Shown: in pieces, positions 38,780-50,897 of the stretch
Layout of the letters: each line of letters starts with the position of its first letter
Numbering within the stretch: position 1 is the stretch's first letter
Assembly (NCBI GenBank): GCA_023376005.1
Contig: CM042176.1
Span: 3,870,696 to 3,934,695 of the forward strand
Reading direction: 5' to 3'
DNA length: 64,000 nt
Source of the DNA: Doryteuthis pealeii
Taxonomy: Eukaryota; Mollusca; Cephalopoda; Myopsida; Loliginidae
Position numbers and translations under genes: made by a program
Notes under the pieces: model-generated
Databases searched by the model: none
What the model was told of the DNA's origin: nothing
What the model saw: only the letters and a program-made list of their open reading frames with translations

Positions 38780-40370
38780 GTAGAGGAAAAATACACTCGA
38801 TGTAGATAAGATAGATAGAATAGAAGAATAGATAGTAATAGATGAGCGATAATTAGATGATAAAATGAACGATATAAGATGATTGGAACAGAGATCAGAT
38901 AGATAGATAAATAGATAGATGATAGATATGAATAGAATGAGATAATTAGATTGATTAAGATATTGAGCATATAATTATTATAGGAACAGAGACTCACATA
39001 GATAGATATGATTTAGACTGAGCTAATCATTAGATTGTAAAAATCATAAACTCATATAGATTGTAGGCGGTTCAAATTTGGAAACCTAGAGATAGATAGG
39101 ATAAGAGAAGGAGTAGATAGATGATGACTTAGAATGAGATTGACATTAGATTGATAAATATGAAACATATATAGATTGATTGGAACAGAGATAGATAGAT
39201 AGATAATAGATAAGGATTATAGATAGATAGATAGATATGGAATAGAATGAGATAATTAGATTGAAAATAGAATCATATAGAGCATGATTGAAACAGGATA
39301 GATAGATAGATAGATAGTAGATAGATAAGATATGAGAGAATGAGATAACTTTAAGATTGATAATCAATGAATCAATGATAGATATATTTGATACGGCTAG
39401 ACAATACGAATATGACTAGATAGATAGATAGATAGATAGATAGATACTGAAAGCAATGGATAATAGGGGATTGACTAAATATGAACATAAATTATATTTG
39501 TAGGAACAGAGACTAGGATAGATAGAATAGATAGAGTTAGATAGAATAGATATGAATATAGAATGAGCACTAATTAGATTGATAAAATATGAACATGTAT
39601 ATATTGAATAGGTAACAGAGATAGATAAGATAAAGAAGATATTTATATAGATTGCGCAATAGAATGAGATAATCTAGATTGCCTAAATATTTGAATCCAT
39701 ATATGATCAGATGATTAGGAAACAGAGATAGATAGAATAGCATAATAGATATAAATCCATATTGAAATAGAACTGAAGTGAGATAAATTAGATTGATTAA
39801 ATTATGAACATATATAGAATTGATTGGAACGAGATAGATGAATAGATAGAAGTAGGATAGATTGCATTATGAATACAATGAAGATATTAGATTTCGATAC
39901 AATAACTTCCATGAACTATAATAGATTGATAGGAACAGAGATAGATAGACAGGATAGATAGATAGATTTAGATAATGATTAGAATGAGATAATTTATAGC
40001 ATCGATAAATATGGACACATTTATATTAGAATTGTGTAATACGATTCACAGAGATAGTAGATAGATTAGTATAAATAGGGGATCGGAACGAGAATATAGG
40101 AGACTATGAACATAGATAGGATATTGATAGATACATACAACTAAATACATCATCATACTGGCATATATAGAAAACTGAATATACAAGAATGGAATATATA
40201 GATAGATAAGAGCAGAGGTAGATAAATATATGAATAGTATGATTAGCACTAGAGTAGATAGTCATGAACATGAAAGGACACAGAGAATATTATTATAGTA
40301 ATTATAATAAAATATAATATAGTATATATATACTAATATATAATAGGTATATATATATTATATATGAACA
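38780..40370. repeat. (GATA)n region with higher-order unit of about 105 bp
   Basis: GATAGATA runs alternate with a unique-like segment (GAATGAGATAATTAGATTGA, then AAATATGAACATATATAGAT, GATTGGAACAGAGA) recurring near 38880, 38980, 39180, 39285, 39495, 39605, 39715, 39825, 39930 and 40040. Units differ by many small indels. Confidence 0.85.
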
Positions 40371-40380
40371 TAAGACAGAA

Positions 40381-40990
40381 CAGATTAGAGTTAGAAGATA
40401 GATTCTAGATTCTAGTTTTCTCTATTATCTACTGAGTCACATATTTGATATTCTATTGTTTGTTGTTGTTGTGTGTTGTAGTGGAACTGGTGTGTGTGTT
40501 GATTCATTCTCCGCGCCATTTTTGTGTTGGTTTAACATAAATGGCTGCCGTCACGCTGACGACACGTGCGTTATCTCTTCTGGCCGTTAGGCTCAGCTTC
40601 GATTTAACGAGTCTGGCCCATATTTAATAAGGGGTCACACGGCTACAAGGAAATGTACAGCCATTTTTAATTACATATTTGAATCGGACAAGGCGACACT
40701 TATTCGTAATAATCACTGTTTAAATCTAATTTTACATTAGAAAAGATAAAAAGAGAGAAAAAAAAGAGGGAAAAATACATGAGTGAAATATGAAGATAAT
40801 AGGACAAAATAAAATAAAATAAAAATAAAAACAAACAATAAAAAAATTGTATAAATCTTCAGCAATTATAATACAACCAAATTGAGAGAAAAAAACGTGT
40901 TGAAGATATGAGACGTACCAAAATTTTTGTANATGAATCTGCTGCTTTCGACATTTAATAGGCCGGCATAGGACATTGCTAAAATAAATA
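40381..40990 (+). repeat. Duplicated block, copy 1, containing an N
   Basis: From the GATA tract through TGTTTGTTGTTGTTGTGTG, CATAAATGGCTGC, AACGAGTCTGGCC and AAATCTTCAGCAATTATAAT it parallels 42471-43030. The ambiguous base at 40932 lies inside. Identity is interrupted mostly by indels. Confidence 0.8.
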
Positions 40991-41039
40991 AGGATAAGGT
41001 ATGTTTAATTAAGATTATAATAATGGTTTAATTTTAAAA

Positions 41040-41144
41040 ACCAATTGAGAATTATAATATAAACAAACCAAGGGGAATGTGACGTTCGTCGTCTGACGTA
41101 GTTTTCGGTTTACAGACGGATACGTAATCTCCATTATAATAAGA
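41040..41144 (-). mobile_element. Helitron 5' fragment
   Basis: ACGTAATCTCCATTATAATA ending AAGA then T at 41145 is the reverse of the Helitron 5' end. Confidence 0.65.
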
Positions 41145-41518
41145 TGTATGTTGATACGAGGCATGTCGTCAAAAGTAATGCCATTTTGTTCGTTAGGACA
41201 GTTATAATTACCAAACATAGCAACCAGTACATTACATCAAAATGAAGGTGTCTTCTGTGGATCAACATCCCTACTAGCTCCACATAGTCACCGTTTCTCT
41301 CAGTAGCAATGTCCCACCCTCGAATGAGAGCATGTATCCCTGCTTTCGTAAATTCGTTGAATAATCACTATCATCTCTTCGGGTCTCATGAGAGAAGTTT
41401 TTGAGAGACAAACATTATTCCAATGAAGAGGAATTGAAATCTGTAATGAAGAAGTGGCTCAAAGAAACAGTCAGGTAGCATAGATATTATTTATCTGGAA
41501 TGTTTGAGATGAAGGCTT
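41145..41518. other. Unassigned spacer
   Basis: Nothing recognised. Confidence 0.4.
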
Positions 41519-41690
41519 GATGATTAGTATTATCTGCTGCTTATTGTTTGTTTACTTTCTTTTAACGCTTTCAGGTTATTCTCTTGCGGACTCATGGAAC
41601 TTTCTCGGACTCGGGAACCTTCTTTTCGTAACTCAGGGAATTCTTGTCGTAATCGGCGAGCCATCACGGAACTTTCGAACTTAACCTTGT
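41519..41690 (-). repeat. Diverged copy of the 21-bp minisatellite element
   Basis: The minus strand reads GATGGCTCGCCGATTACGAC, AAGAATTCCCTGAG and AAAAGAAGGTTCCCGAGTCC; the plus-strand start GATGATTAGTATTATCTGC recalls the arm at 17240-17260. It has fewer minisatellite units than the copy at 17247-17579. Confidence 0.55.
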
Positions 41691-41772
41691 ATTTAGTCAT
41701 GGGAGATATCCTTTCTCATTCCGCCTAACCATAGCTTAGGGGTAGGAGTTGTGTTAATTATTTTTCTATGTT

Positions 41773-41850
41773 ACTGCCGCGCTCAGGAGTGAACCCTGAA
41801 TCAGCAGATAAGCTGTCACTTAGAACTAACTACCTTATCCACTTTGGACA
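41773..41850 (-). repeat. tRNA-like relic
   Basis: The minus strand has GGATAAGGTAGTTAG (A-box-like) and AGGGTTCACTCCTGAG (B-box-like) about 35 nt apart. The fold is imperfect, so it is a SINE or pseudogene relic rather than a tRNA gene. Confidence 0.3.
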
Positions 41851-42039
41851 ATCCGATTCTTGACTGAATTTTGCGGAATTATAAACCTAATGTCTATGTG
41901 TAGAATATCTACTATTCATTTTTATGGTTATAGATTATTTACCTAGGACTTCATTATTGTGTTTTTTTGTTTTTTACAAAATAACAAATAACATATGAAG
42001 ATGGATAGGGACCAATTAGTCGAAATAACGCAGATAATA

Positions 42040-42420
42040 TAATAGAATAGCATATAAACAAACTTAGATAGATAGAAATAGATATGAGTAAGATAAGCAT
42101 AGATAACTAGATATTAAAAGCAAGATACTGAATAGATACCTAGATAGACACGAGAAAGAATATATGAAACAATACTATCTGATAGAAAGATAGGATAGAT
42201 AGATAGATGATGATATAGACATTAGATATAGGTAGAAGTGAACATAGATAGATGAATACATAATACATACAACATGACATACATACATACTTATATATGA
42301 ACATAGATATACAGATGGATATATAGATAGATAAGAGCAGAGGTAGATTAAATATATAGATAGTATATATAGATAGATAGATAGGTAGAACATAGAAAGA
42401 ACAGATATATATATATTATA

Positions 42421-42461
<41 letters not shown>

Positions 42462-42470
42462 ATGAACAAA
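42040..42470. repeat. (GATA)n and (TA)n tract, second copy
   Basis: Same kind of GATA-rich sequence as 38.8-40.4 kb, again ending in TATATA and then the duplicated block. Confidence 0.85.
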
Positions 42471-43030
42471 GACAGAGAAGGATAGATAAATGAGATAGCA
42501 TAGATAGATCTATTTTCTCTATATTACTGCAGTCCACATTTAGATTATTCTAGTGTTTGTTGTTGTGTTGTTGGTGTGTGTGTGTGTGTGGTGTGTCGTG
42601 TGTGTGATGTGTGTGTGACATGTGGTTCCATTCCCCGCCATTTTGTGTTGTTAACATAAAATGGCTGCGTCCGTAACGACACCGTTGACGTTATCTTCTG
42701 TGCCGTTAGGCCTCAGCCTTCCGCTATTTAACGAGTCTGGCCATATTTAATAGGCGTCGCTTTGTGGAAATTGTCGCCATTTTTATATATTGAATCCAAG
42801 GCGGCTTATCGAATAACCACTGTTTAAATCATTTCTTTAGAAAAGAAAAAACAAGAGAAAAAACAAGGGAAAATCGTGGAAATATGAAGTGGCAACAAAA
42901 ATAAATAATTAATAAATAAAAACAAAAACAAATAAAAATGGTAATAAATCTTCAGCTTTAATTACAACCTTGGAGAAGAAAAGAACGTGTTGAAGAAATT
43001 GGGGTCAAAATTTTGTATATTTGATCGTAT
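42471..43030 (+). repeat. Duplicated block, copy 2
   Basis: Parallels 40381-40990: CGCCATTTTGTGTTGTTAAC, AACGAGTCTGGCCATATTTA, AATAACCACTGTTTAAATC and AAATCTTCAGCTTTAATTAC. The order of GATA tract then block is the same in both copies. Confidence 0.8.
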
Positions 43031-46000
43031 TCTTTCTTTTTAATTTATTTGTTTGTGTTTTTTTTATTCTTTTATTTCACGTTTTCTTCTTTTCTTTCCT
43101 TCCTCTTTTTTCTTCTATGTTCTTCTATTTGTGTTGATTTTTCTTGGTGTTTTTTTCCTATTTATCGCTTTTCTTTCTTTTTTCCTTTCTTCTTTCTTTC
43201 TTCTTTCTTTACTTATTTCTTTATTTATACTGTTTTTATTTCTTTCCTTTATTTCATTTTTTACTTCTCTTATTTCTTTTCTTCTATTTTGTTCAATTTT
43301 TTTTCTTGGTTGTTTTTTTATATTTCAGTTGTTTCTCTTCTTTTCTTTCTTTCTTCCTTTTTGCTTGATTTATTTAACGCGTTCTCTTTCCTTCTCTCTT
43401 TTTTCTTCTATTTCTTTTATTTTGATGAGTTTTTCTTTTGATTTGTTTTTTTCTAGTTATTTTGTTTTTTCTTTCTTTCTTTCTTTTTCTTTCTTTCTTT
43501 CTTTCTATCTTTACTTTAACTTATCTTCATTGATTACGTTTTTCTTCTTCCTTCCTGTTTTTTTTCTTTCTTTTATATTTTGTTGATTTTTTCTTGATTA
43601 GTTTTTTCTATTAATTTCGTTTTCTTTCTTTCTTTCTTTCATTTCTTTCTTCTTTCCTTTACTTATTCTTTACGTATTTCTATATATTACGTTTTTCTTT
43701 CTTTCCTCTTTTTTCTTTCTATTCTTTTATTTGTTGATTTTCTTGGCTTCGTTTTCTATTATTTCGTTTTCTTTCTTTCTTTCTTTCTTGCTTTATTTAT
43801 TTATTTATCTTAACTTATTTCCTTTATTTGCTTTACATTTATTCTCCTCTTTCTTTCTTTCTCTATTTCTTCTTATTTCGTTCGTTTTTTTTTCTCTTGA
43901 TGTTTTCTTTATGATGTTTCGCTTTTCTTCTTTTTATCTTTCTTTCTTTCCTTTCGTTTACTTACTTACTTATTATATAAGTTATTTCTTGCTTTCTTTC
44001 TTTCCTCTTTTTTTAAACATTACTCGTTTATTTTTAATTTTCTTTCTATTTTGATTAATTTTTCTTGGTTGGTTTATTTATATTACGTTAGCTTTCTTTT
44101 CTTCCTCTTTTTTCTTTCTATTTCCTTAATTTTCTTGCTTTTTTATTTTCTTCGATTGTTTTTTCTATTATTTCCCTTTTCTTTCTTTCTTTTTCTTCGT
44201 TCTTTCTTCTCTTTCTTATCCTTTCTTAACTTATTTCTTATTTATACGTTTTATTTCTTCTTTCTTTTCTTTCCTCCTTTTATAAAAATTTATTCGGTTA
44301 TTCTCTATTTTTTCTTTTATTTCTGTTATTGACCGTTTCCTCTTTTCTTGGCGTTATTTTTTTTTATTAGGCTTCGGTTAACTTTTTTCTTTTTCTTTCT
44401 TTTCTCTTAGTTTAACATTGTTCCTATATGTTTTCTTCTGTCTATTTCTTTTACATTTCTTAAATTGTTTTCTAGTATTTCATCTTTCACTTTTATCTTT
44501 CTTTCTTTCTTTTCTTTCTTTCTTATTTTCTTTTTTCTCTCTATTTCTTTATTTTTTTTCTATTTTTTTCTTGATTTCTATTATTTAATGTTTTCTTTCC
44601 TTTCTATTTTCTTTTTTCTTTGATTCGTTTACTTATTTCTTTATTTATTCCATTCTTATTCTCTTCTTTTTTTCATCTTTTTTTTTAACCATTACTCCCT
44701 TGAATTCTATTAAATTCTTTCCTATTTATTTTATTTACTTTCTTTTCATGATTGTTTTTTTCTTTTTTAGTTGGGCGTTCTTTCTTCCTTTCATTTTTAA
44801 TTATTTTTTCATCTCATTTTCTCTTTCTCTTTCTTTTTCTTTCTCTTTTAACACTATAGATTTTGTTGGTTTCTTTCTTTCCTTTCAATTTTTAATATTT
44901 TTTCATCTATTTTTATCTTTCTATTTCATTTTCTTTTTTTATCATTATTTCTAGTATTTCATTTCTTCGCTTTTTCTATTTCTCATCATCTTATTTATTC
45001 ATTCGTTATTTATCGTATTTATTCTATTTCTTGTTTTCTCATTTATTTTTCTTTCCTTTATTTCCTTATTTTTCTTGCTCTTGCTTCTTTCTAATCTTCT
45101 CTTTCTTTTTTTCTTCTTTTTTCCTCATAGAGTCTTCTATTTTAACCTCTTTCTTATGTTATCTCTTTTTTCTCTCTAATTTTACAACATTTATCTGTCT
45201 TTCATTTCATTCTTTGTCTTTCCTTTGCTTTCCTATTCTCGATTTATTATCCCTTGTTCCTTTCTGTGTGTTTTTTTTCTTTCTTTCATTCTTTTGCCTC
45301 ATAGTCTTCTCTCCACTTTCATTTCTTTTCTTCGGCCTTTATTTTTTAATATTTTCTTTTTGTTAAAAGCTTTTTCTTTCTTTTGCTTTCTTCTTGTTTC
45401 TTTCTGTTGGCATTCTTTCCTTCTTTTTTTCCTTCTTTCTTTCTTTCTTTAAATGTTTTCATTAATATTTTCTTTCTTTCCTTTCTTTTTTCTTTCTTCT
45501 TTCTTCGTCTGTTCCGTCTTCCTTTGCTTCTTTCTTTTTCATTGCTTTTTCATTAATACCCTTTCTTTTCTTTATTCTTTCTTCTTTCTTCTCTTTCTGT
45601 CTTCTTATTTTTGCTTTCTTTACTTTTTTTCAATGTTTTTCATTAATAAATTTTTTCTTTTCTTTATCTTTCTTTCCTTGCTTCTTTCTTTCTTCTGGTT
45701 CTTACTTTTGTTGCTTTTCTTTCTTTTTTCAATGTTTTCATTTAATACTTTTTCTTTTCTTATCTTCTTTCTTTCTTTCTTTCTTTCTTTCTGTCCGTCT
45801 TCTTTTATGCTTTCTTTCTTTTCATGTTTTATTATACTTTTCTTTTCTTTATTCTTTCTTTTCTTTCTTTCTTCTTTCTTTCTTCATGTCTTCTTTTTTG
45901 CTTTCTCTTCTTTTCTTCAATGTTTCATTAATAATTTTTCTTTTTTATTCTTTCTCTTTCTTTCTTTCTTTCTTTCGTCTTCTTTTTTGCTTTCTTTCTT

Positions 46001-46220
46001 TTTCAATTTTCTTCATTAAATACTTTTTCTCTTTTGCTTCTTTTCTTTCTTTCTTCTTTCTTCGTTCTTCTTTCTTTTTGCTTCTTCTTTTTTCTTGTTT
46101 TTTCTAATACTTTTCTTTTCTTTTTCTTTTCTTTCTTTCTTTCTCTTTCTTTCTTTTTCTGTCTTCTTTTTTTGCTTTCTTTTCTTTTTTCATTGTTTCC
46201 ATTAATTAATGTTTCTTCTT

Positions 46221-46253
<33 letters not shown>

Positions 46254-46745
46254 GTCTCTTTTTTGCTTCTTTCTTTTTTCAATGTTTTCATTAATACTTT
46301 TCTTTTCTTTATTCTTCTTTTTTCTTCTTTCTTTCTTTCTGTCCGTCTTCTTTTTGCTTTCTTCTTTTTCATTGTTTTTCATTAATACTTTTTCTTTTCT
46401 TTATTCTTCTTTCTCTTTCTTTCTTTCTTTCTTTCTGTCTTTCTTTTTGCTTCTTTCTTTTTTCAATGTTTTTCATTAATAATTTTTCTTTTCTTTCTTT
46501 CTTTCTTTCTTTCTTTCTCTCTGTCTTCTTTTTGCTTTCTTTCTTTCTTTAATGTCTTTCATTAATACTTTTTCTTTTCTTTCTTTCTTCTTTTCTTTTT
46601 TCTTTCTTTCTTCTTTTTTTCCTATTAGCTTTGTCTTCTTTCTATTTTTTCCATTCTTATTTCTTGATTGTTTTTCTATTATTGTTTTATTATTTATTCA
46701 TTGTCTTTTTTATGTCATTTTCTCATTTACTTTTACTTTCTTTTG
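43031..46745. repeat. (TTTC)n pyrimidine tract
   Basis: About 3.7 kb of TTTC/TTTTC repeats with frequent single-base slips. All long frames (Phe/Leu/Ser-rich, up to 188 codons) are compositional artefacts. Confidence 0.95.
45450..46570 (+). repeat. 92-bp minisatellite within the TTTC tract
   Basis: CAATGTTTTCATTAATACTT and variants recur about every 92 bp (near 45450, 45540, 45630, 45730, 45820, 45917, 46003, 46097, 46192, 46280, 46372, 46465, 46552), separated by TTTC repeats with a CTGTCTTCTTTTTGC block. Confidence 0.85.
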
Positions 46746-46759
46746 TTAATCTCTGTTTC

Positions 46760-46822
<63 letters not shown>

Positions 46823-46823
46823 T
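46760..46823. repeat. (TTA)n, tail of the adjacent LINE
   Basis: TTA repeat on plus, that is (TAA)n on the minus strand, directly at the 3' end of the minus-strand LINE relic. Confidence 0.9.
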
Positions 46824-46825
46824 AC

Positions 46826-47410
46826 TCCTTTTGAGTTTTCACATCAGCATTAGCTGATGGTCTTTCACTGGAGTCTGAGTGACAGCAAGTTTCCTCATGT
46901 CTCCAGGACTCTTCTGAGTATTCTGGCAGATTGCAGCAGTGCAGTGTTCCGAATGGTCTCAACCCTTCCTCTGATTTCCAAACTTTCCAGACCCTTTTCC
47001 AATCCTTTTGGGACCATTCCAAGTGTACCAACCACAATTGGTATCACTTTCACTTTCATATTTCATAACTTTTTCAGTTCTCTGGCAAGGTCCAGATATT
47101 TGTCCATTTTTTCATTTTCCTTTAACTTCACCCTGTGTTGACTGCTAGCACTGCAAAATCACCAGTTGAACAAGTTTCTTTTTGTTTATCAACACTAGGT
47201 CTGGTCTTTCTTGCTGGCATAAGGTGATCCGTTTTTATTTCTAAGTCCCAGAGAATTTTATGCGTTTCCTCTCAAGAACAGATTCTGGTTTATTCCATAT
47301 ACATTTTGTTGTATGGTCAAAATTTAATGTTTTGAATTCCCAGTGGATCACCCTTCCCAACCCAGTCGTTGTCTAGGTTTGTATTCTCGTTGTGCTCGTT
47401 TGCTACATTA
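46826..47410 (-). pseudogene. R2-like LINE C-terminal relic
   Basis: Minus-strand translation in shifting frames gives GMVPKGLEKGLESLEIRG-like sequence, the C-terminal block next to the PKYLDLARELKK-type segment, and the zinc-knuckle/endonuclease region further 5' (near 47380-47180). It is homologous to 51242-51672 and 52580-53214. Frameshifts make it inactive. The (TAA)n tail marks its 3' end. Confidence 0.75.
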
Positions 47411-48060
47411 TTTTATTTATTATTATTATTTATTATTTATTGTTGTTGTTGTTGTTGTTGTTTGTTGCTACTGTGGTGGTGGGTGGTGGGTGGTGATGTG
47501 TCGGTGGTTTTCTCCTATTTTTGTTTCATTCTTCCTTTCTTTCTACCTTTTTCTTCTTTCTTTCTTTCTTTTTTCTCATAGATTTAGCTTCTATTTTTAC
47601 TTTACTCTTATTTCATTTTTTTTAAAAAAATTCTTTTACCAATATTTGTTTTTTCTTTTCTTTCTTTCTTTCTTTCTTTCGTTTTTTTTTTTATTTTTTA
47701 TATTTTTTTTTTTGCTTTCTTTTCTTGTTTTCTTTCTTCTCTCTTTCTTTCTTTTCCTCATAAGTTTGTCTTCTATTTTTGAATTTGCGTTTTTCATTAT
47801 GTTTTTTTTCTTTTTTTTCTTCTTTTTTTTTTTACTTTCTTTTTTAATTTTTTCTCCATTAATGCCTTTCTCTTTGGTTTCTTCATTCTTTCTTTCTTTT
47901 TTTTTCTCTTTTTCCTTTTTCATTTGCCTTCGTTAAACTGTTACTTTGTTTTTTATCTTCTTTCTTTCTTTTTTTCTTTTTCCTCTTGTTTTGTTTTCCC
48001 TTAATCTTTAATTTTTATTTGTGCTGTTTCTTCCTTTTTTCACTTTTTTTTTTTTTTTTG
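47411..48060. repeat. (TTG)n, (TTTC)n and poly(T) tract
   Basis: A TTG/GGT block near 47443-47505, then TTTC and poly(T) sequence. Frames here are artefacts. Confidence 0.9.
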
Positions 48061-48134
48061 GAGGGGGGGATGGTTGGTGGAATTCTTCTGTTTTTCCTTC
48101 CTTTCCCTTTCTTTGCTAATTCATTTAAAGACAA

Positions 48135-48345
48135 TGCTGAACACTCCTTGAGGAGCAAGGACGAACTCATAAGCGACGTTCTCCCGTGGAAGCCAACACA
48201 TGGACAACCTAATGTGGCGGTCCCACCAAGGACCTACATTGGACCCACTCTGGCGAGGAACTGATACTGCACAGAGGGACCTCACTGAGATAATGAATGA
48301 TGACAAGGTTGGTGAGGAGATTGTTCATGGATATCCGTGCAATTG
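48135..48345 (+). pseudogene. LINE reverse transcriptase C-terminal relic
   Basis: Combined frames read LISDVLPWKPTHGQPNV, then TYI, DLTEIMND and a short MDIRAIA ending at TGA. This resembles the WTPTHGR...DTG...L..MMNDR...IRA ending of endonuclease/reverse transcriptases in animal LINEs. At least two frameshifts are needed, so it is a pseudogene. Confidence 0.5.
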
Positions 48346-48359
48346 CTTGACATATAATG

Positions 48360-48367
48360 ATATATAA

Positions 48368-48418
<51 letters not shown>

Positions 48419-48467
48419 ATATGTGTGTGTGTGTGTGTGTGTGGTGTGTGTGTGGTGTATATATATA

Positions 48468-48500
<33 letters not shown>
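48360..48500. repeat. (TA)n(TG)n(TA)n microsatellite
   Basis: Compound dinucleotide tract. Confidence 0.95.
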
Positions 48501-48501
<1 letters not shown>

Positions 48502-48639
48502 AAGTGTACAAACAATCTGTTTGAGATGGCGATAGCCGTCAATTTTGGGGAGCTTAATTGAAGTCATACCTAATTTGAAAATTAATTAGTTATAATTAAA
48601 TGAATTAGGCGTGCCTATCGGTTTAAATGTAAGGCGTAA

Positions 48640-48785
48640 ACAAATCGAGAAAAAGTCAATCTCTCTAGGTATATTTCAGCCTAATAGGCCTCATCAGCAG
48701 AGCTATAGACAGGGCAGTGCTTTGTGCGTGATTCGAACCCTGCCTGTCAGGCTGACAGGCGGAGACTCTAACCATATACCAAATA
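48640..48785 (-). mobile_element. tRNA-like module plus hammerhead composite
   Basis: Minus strand: ATATGGTTAGAGTCTCC (A-box-like), CTGTCAGCCTGACAGGC, GGGTTCGAATCAC (B-box-like), then the degenerate hammerhead. The order and sequence match 27978-28130. Confidence 0.6.
48660..48702 (-). ncRNA. Hammerhead-like motif, stem III degenerate
   Basis: Minus strand: CTGATGA (48697-48691), stem II GCCTATTAGGC, GAAA, and stem I CTCT/AGAG, but the stem III segment (ATATACC) is no longer self-complementary. The core is intact; activity is doubtful. Confidence 0.45.
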
Positions 48786-48880
48786 CAATATCTATATAGA
48801 GATCAAATACAATATACCCTAAATACAATATTTATATGCAGATCAAATACAATATAAATACGATATCTATATATTATTAT

Positions 48881-49090
48881 TCTAATAGAGATTGTGTGCT
48901 TTTCCGTCTGTTACCGAAACTATATTACTACCCAAGTCACAATTCCCTCAGTTATTTACGAAATATACTTCATGATTTGATTTTTATTAAACTTCAATTA
49001 TTAATAAAATTGTTTTACATTATTAATACTGTTGTGTATCCACAGGTCCTGTTTCTAAATATTAATCACATATTATTATGTTGCCCAGTT
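48881..49090 (+). mobile_element. Helitron 5' fragment
   Basis: TCTAATAGAGATTGTGTGC and ACCGAAACTATATTACTACC, AAGTCACAATTCCCTCAG follow the Helitron 5' region; no 3' end is present. Confidence 0.65.
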
Positions 49091-49106
49091 TGAGCACTCT
49101 CTTTTG

Positions 49107-49300
49107 TATCAATGCAATCTACGCATCGAAATCTATGAGAAAAGCCAATAAATTAGACACCTAAATTTTCACAAAAATGGGTGCTTTTTAAGGCATAATT
49201 AGGGTACCTTTAAACCCTCATATCTCCATCAATTCCCAAAATTGAGCAATATCTTTGATATCGTTTTAATCTACGCATCGAAATCAATCAGAAAAGCCAA
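49107..49300 (+). repeat. Direct duplication
   Basis: AATCTACGCATCGAAATC and CAGAAAAGCCAATAAA-type sequence occurs twice, about 155 bp apart. Confidence 0.6.
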
Positions 49301-49368
49301 TAAAATCAATAGCAATTTTTTTTTCTAGTGAAATAGATCCCTAATTAGGACTGAGCCTATTCTAGTAA

Positions 49369-49530
49369 TGACCACTTCAAGCGGAGTTTAAAAGGTTTGA
49401 ATTCAGAGTTTTCCTTCTCCTAGACTGATTGCCTAGCCAAGTTTAAAGAGCCCAGTCTGCCCTACTATTTACCCATAGCTGGAGAGAGAGTAGTTGAATT
49501 CATACCTTTCCCCAAGGGTATTAGTACTGT
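49369..49530 (-). mobile_element. tRNA-type SINE, 5'-truncated
   Basis: Contains the body (AGTCTGCCCTACTATTTACC; CTTTCCCCAAGGGTATTAGT read on plus) without the tRNA-like head. Confidence 0.72.
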
Positions 49531-50340
49531 TTGTTTTCTTTTATCTATTTATTTTTTCTTAATTTTAGATTTTTTTTTTTGCTTCTAAATATTTATCGGC
49601 AGGTTAACCTTTTCAACTAATTCTTAAAATTGTTTTTCTGTTTTTTTATGGCTTTTACAATTGGCCGCCTCAGTGTCAAAATGCACTCAGCTCACTGAAC
49701 GACTGGATGGGTATGTGTGTGTGTGTGTGAGCACGCGCGTGTGTATGTGTACGTATGCGTGTGTATGTACATGTGTGTGTTTGCATGTGCGTGCGCGTGT
49801 GCATTGAATGCGTGTTTCTGTGTGGTGTGTGCGTGTGCCTTGAATGTGGGTGGCCTTTAAAAATAGGCTAAAAAGTAGACCAATAGAATTAAAAAAAATT
49901 TTAAAAGAAAAAAAAGAAAAAAAAGAAAAAGAAAACAAAAAAAACAACAAAAATAAAAAGTTTTTAAAAAATTAAAGAAAAAAAAGAAGAAATGCTTGTA
50001 AAGTTACCTCATTTTTATAAATATAGAAACGTCAGTTTCGTAAGTCAGATGGATGTTTTAAAAATCTATTGAAGTGCAATCTACTTATAACTACTTAACC
50101 TATAAACTCGGAATCGTCTGAGAAAAATTCTCCGCTACCAACACCCCCCACCCACACCCACACTCCGACCCTACCCGACCCGACCCCACCTTACCCCTAC
50201 ACTTCGCAATTTTAAATGGCCTATTTTAATTTGGCCTTTCTCCTTCATTCTCATCTACATCTAACTGCTGACAACCATTTATGAAAAAAAAGTAAATGAA
50301 TAAAAATAAATCCATACCTCTCTAAATTTCTTATTATTTC
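49531..50340. other. Unassigned with TG-rich and poly(A) stretches
   Basis: TG/CG alternating sequence at 49711-49845 and A-rich sequence at 49890-49990; a C-rich block (CACCCACACCC) near 50148-50200. The 87-codon minus frame over the TG tract is compositional. Confidence 0.5.
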
Positions 50341-50354
50341 TATTAAATTTCTCA

Positions 50355-50403
<49 letters not shown>
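50355..50403. repeat. (TA)n microsatellite
   Basis: TA tract at the left side of the palindrome. Confidence 0.93.
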
Positions 50404-50404
<1 letters not shown>

Positions 50405-50576
50405 GGTTAAATGACCACCGCCAGCAAATTTGGTAAACAACGCGTGCGACGTGCGCAACACTGGACAGCCGTTTCGACCTATTAAGTCTTATCTGCAGTG
50501 TAGGTCGAAACACCTGTCCAGTGTACAGCACGTTCACGCGCGTTGGTCGCCGAATTTGCTGGTATTGGTCATTCAA
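50403..50576. repeat. Imperfect palindrome with hammerhead-like arms
   Basis: The left arm (TTAAATGACCACCGCCAGCA, AATTTGGTAAACAACGCG, ACACTGGACAGCCGTTTCGA) pairs at roughly 80% with the right arm. The outer part resembles the tail of the composite at 10.99-11.10 kb. Confidence 0.65.
50459..50500 (-). ncRNA. Hammerhead-like motif, core degenerate
   Basis: Minus strand: stem I CACTG/CAGTG, stem II around GAC-TTAATAG-GTC, GAAA, stem III ACGGCTGT and C are kept, but the 5' core reads CAGATAA where CUGANGA is required. It is closely related to the active-looking copy at 10991. Confidence 0.5.
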
Positions 50577-50599
50577 TTGGATGCAATCCCCTCTCTCCC

Positions 50600-50601
50600 C
50601 A

Positions 50602-50649
<48 letters not shown>

Positions 50650-50689
50650 ACCTATCTATCTATCTATCTATCTATCTCTTTCTAATCCA

Positions 50690-50735
<46 letters not shown>
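50600..50735. repeat. (CT)n(CTAT)n(TA)n microsatellites
   Basis: Three adjoining simple repeats. Confidence 0.95.
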
Positions 50736-50736
<1 letters not shown>

Positions 50737-50897
50737 GGACTCTTTCGACGCATGAGTGTTCATCCAATGAACAACCAGCACAGTGTTTTGTTTATAGTGG
50801 TGAAGTCTTGTGATAGACCATACCGCACTTTTTGGCAAAGTCGATAGGAAAGAATTGGTGCACAAGGAATACCACGAACCCAATCTACGACTGACCT

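Noticed and set aside
43049..47936. Phe/Leu-rich frames resembling membrane proteins
   Set aside because: They come from TTTC repeats; no conserved residues, and frames shift with every indel.
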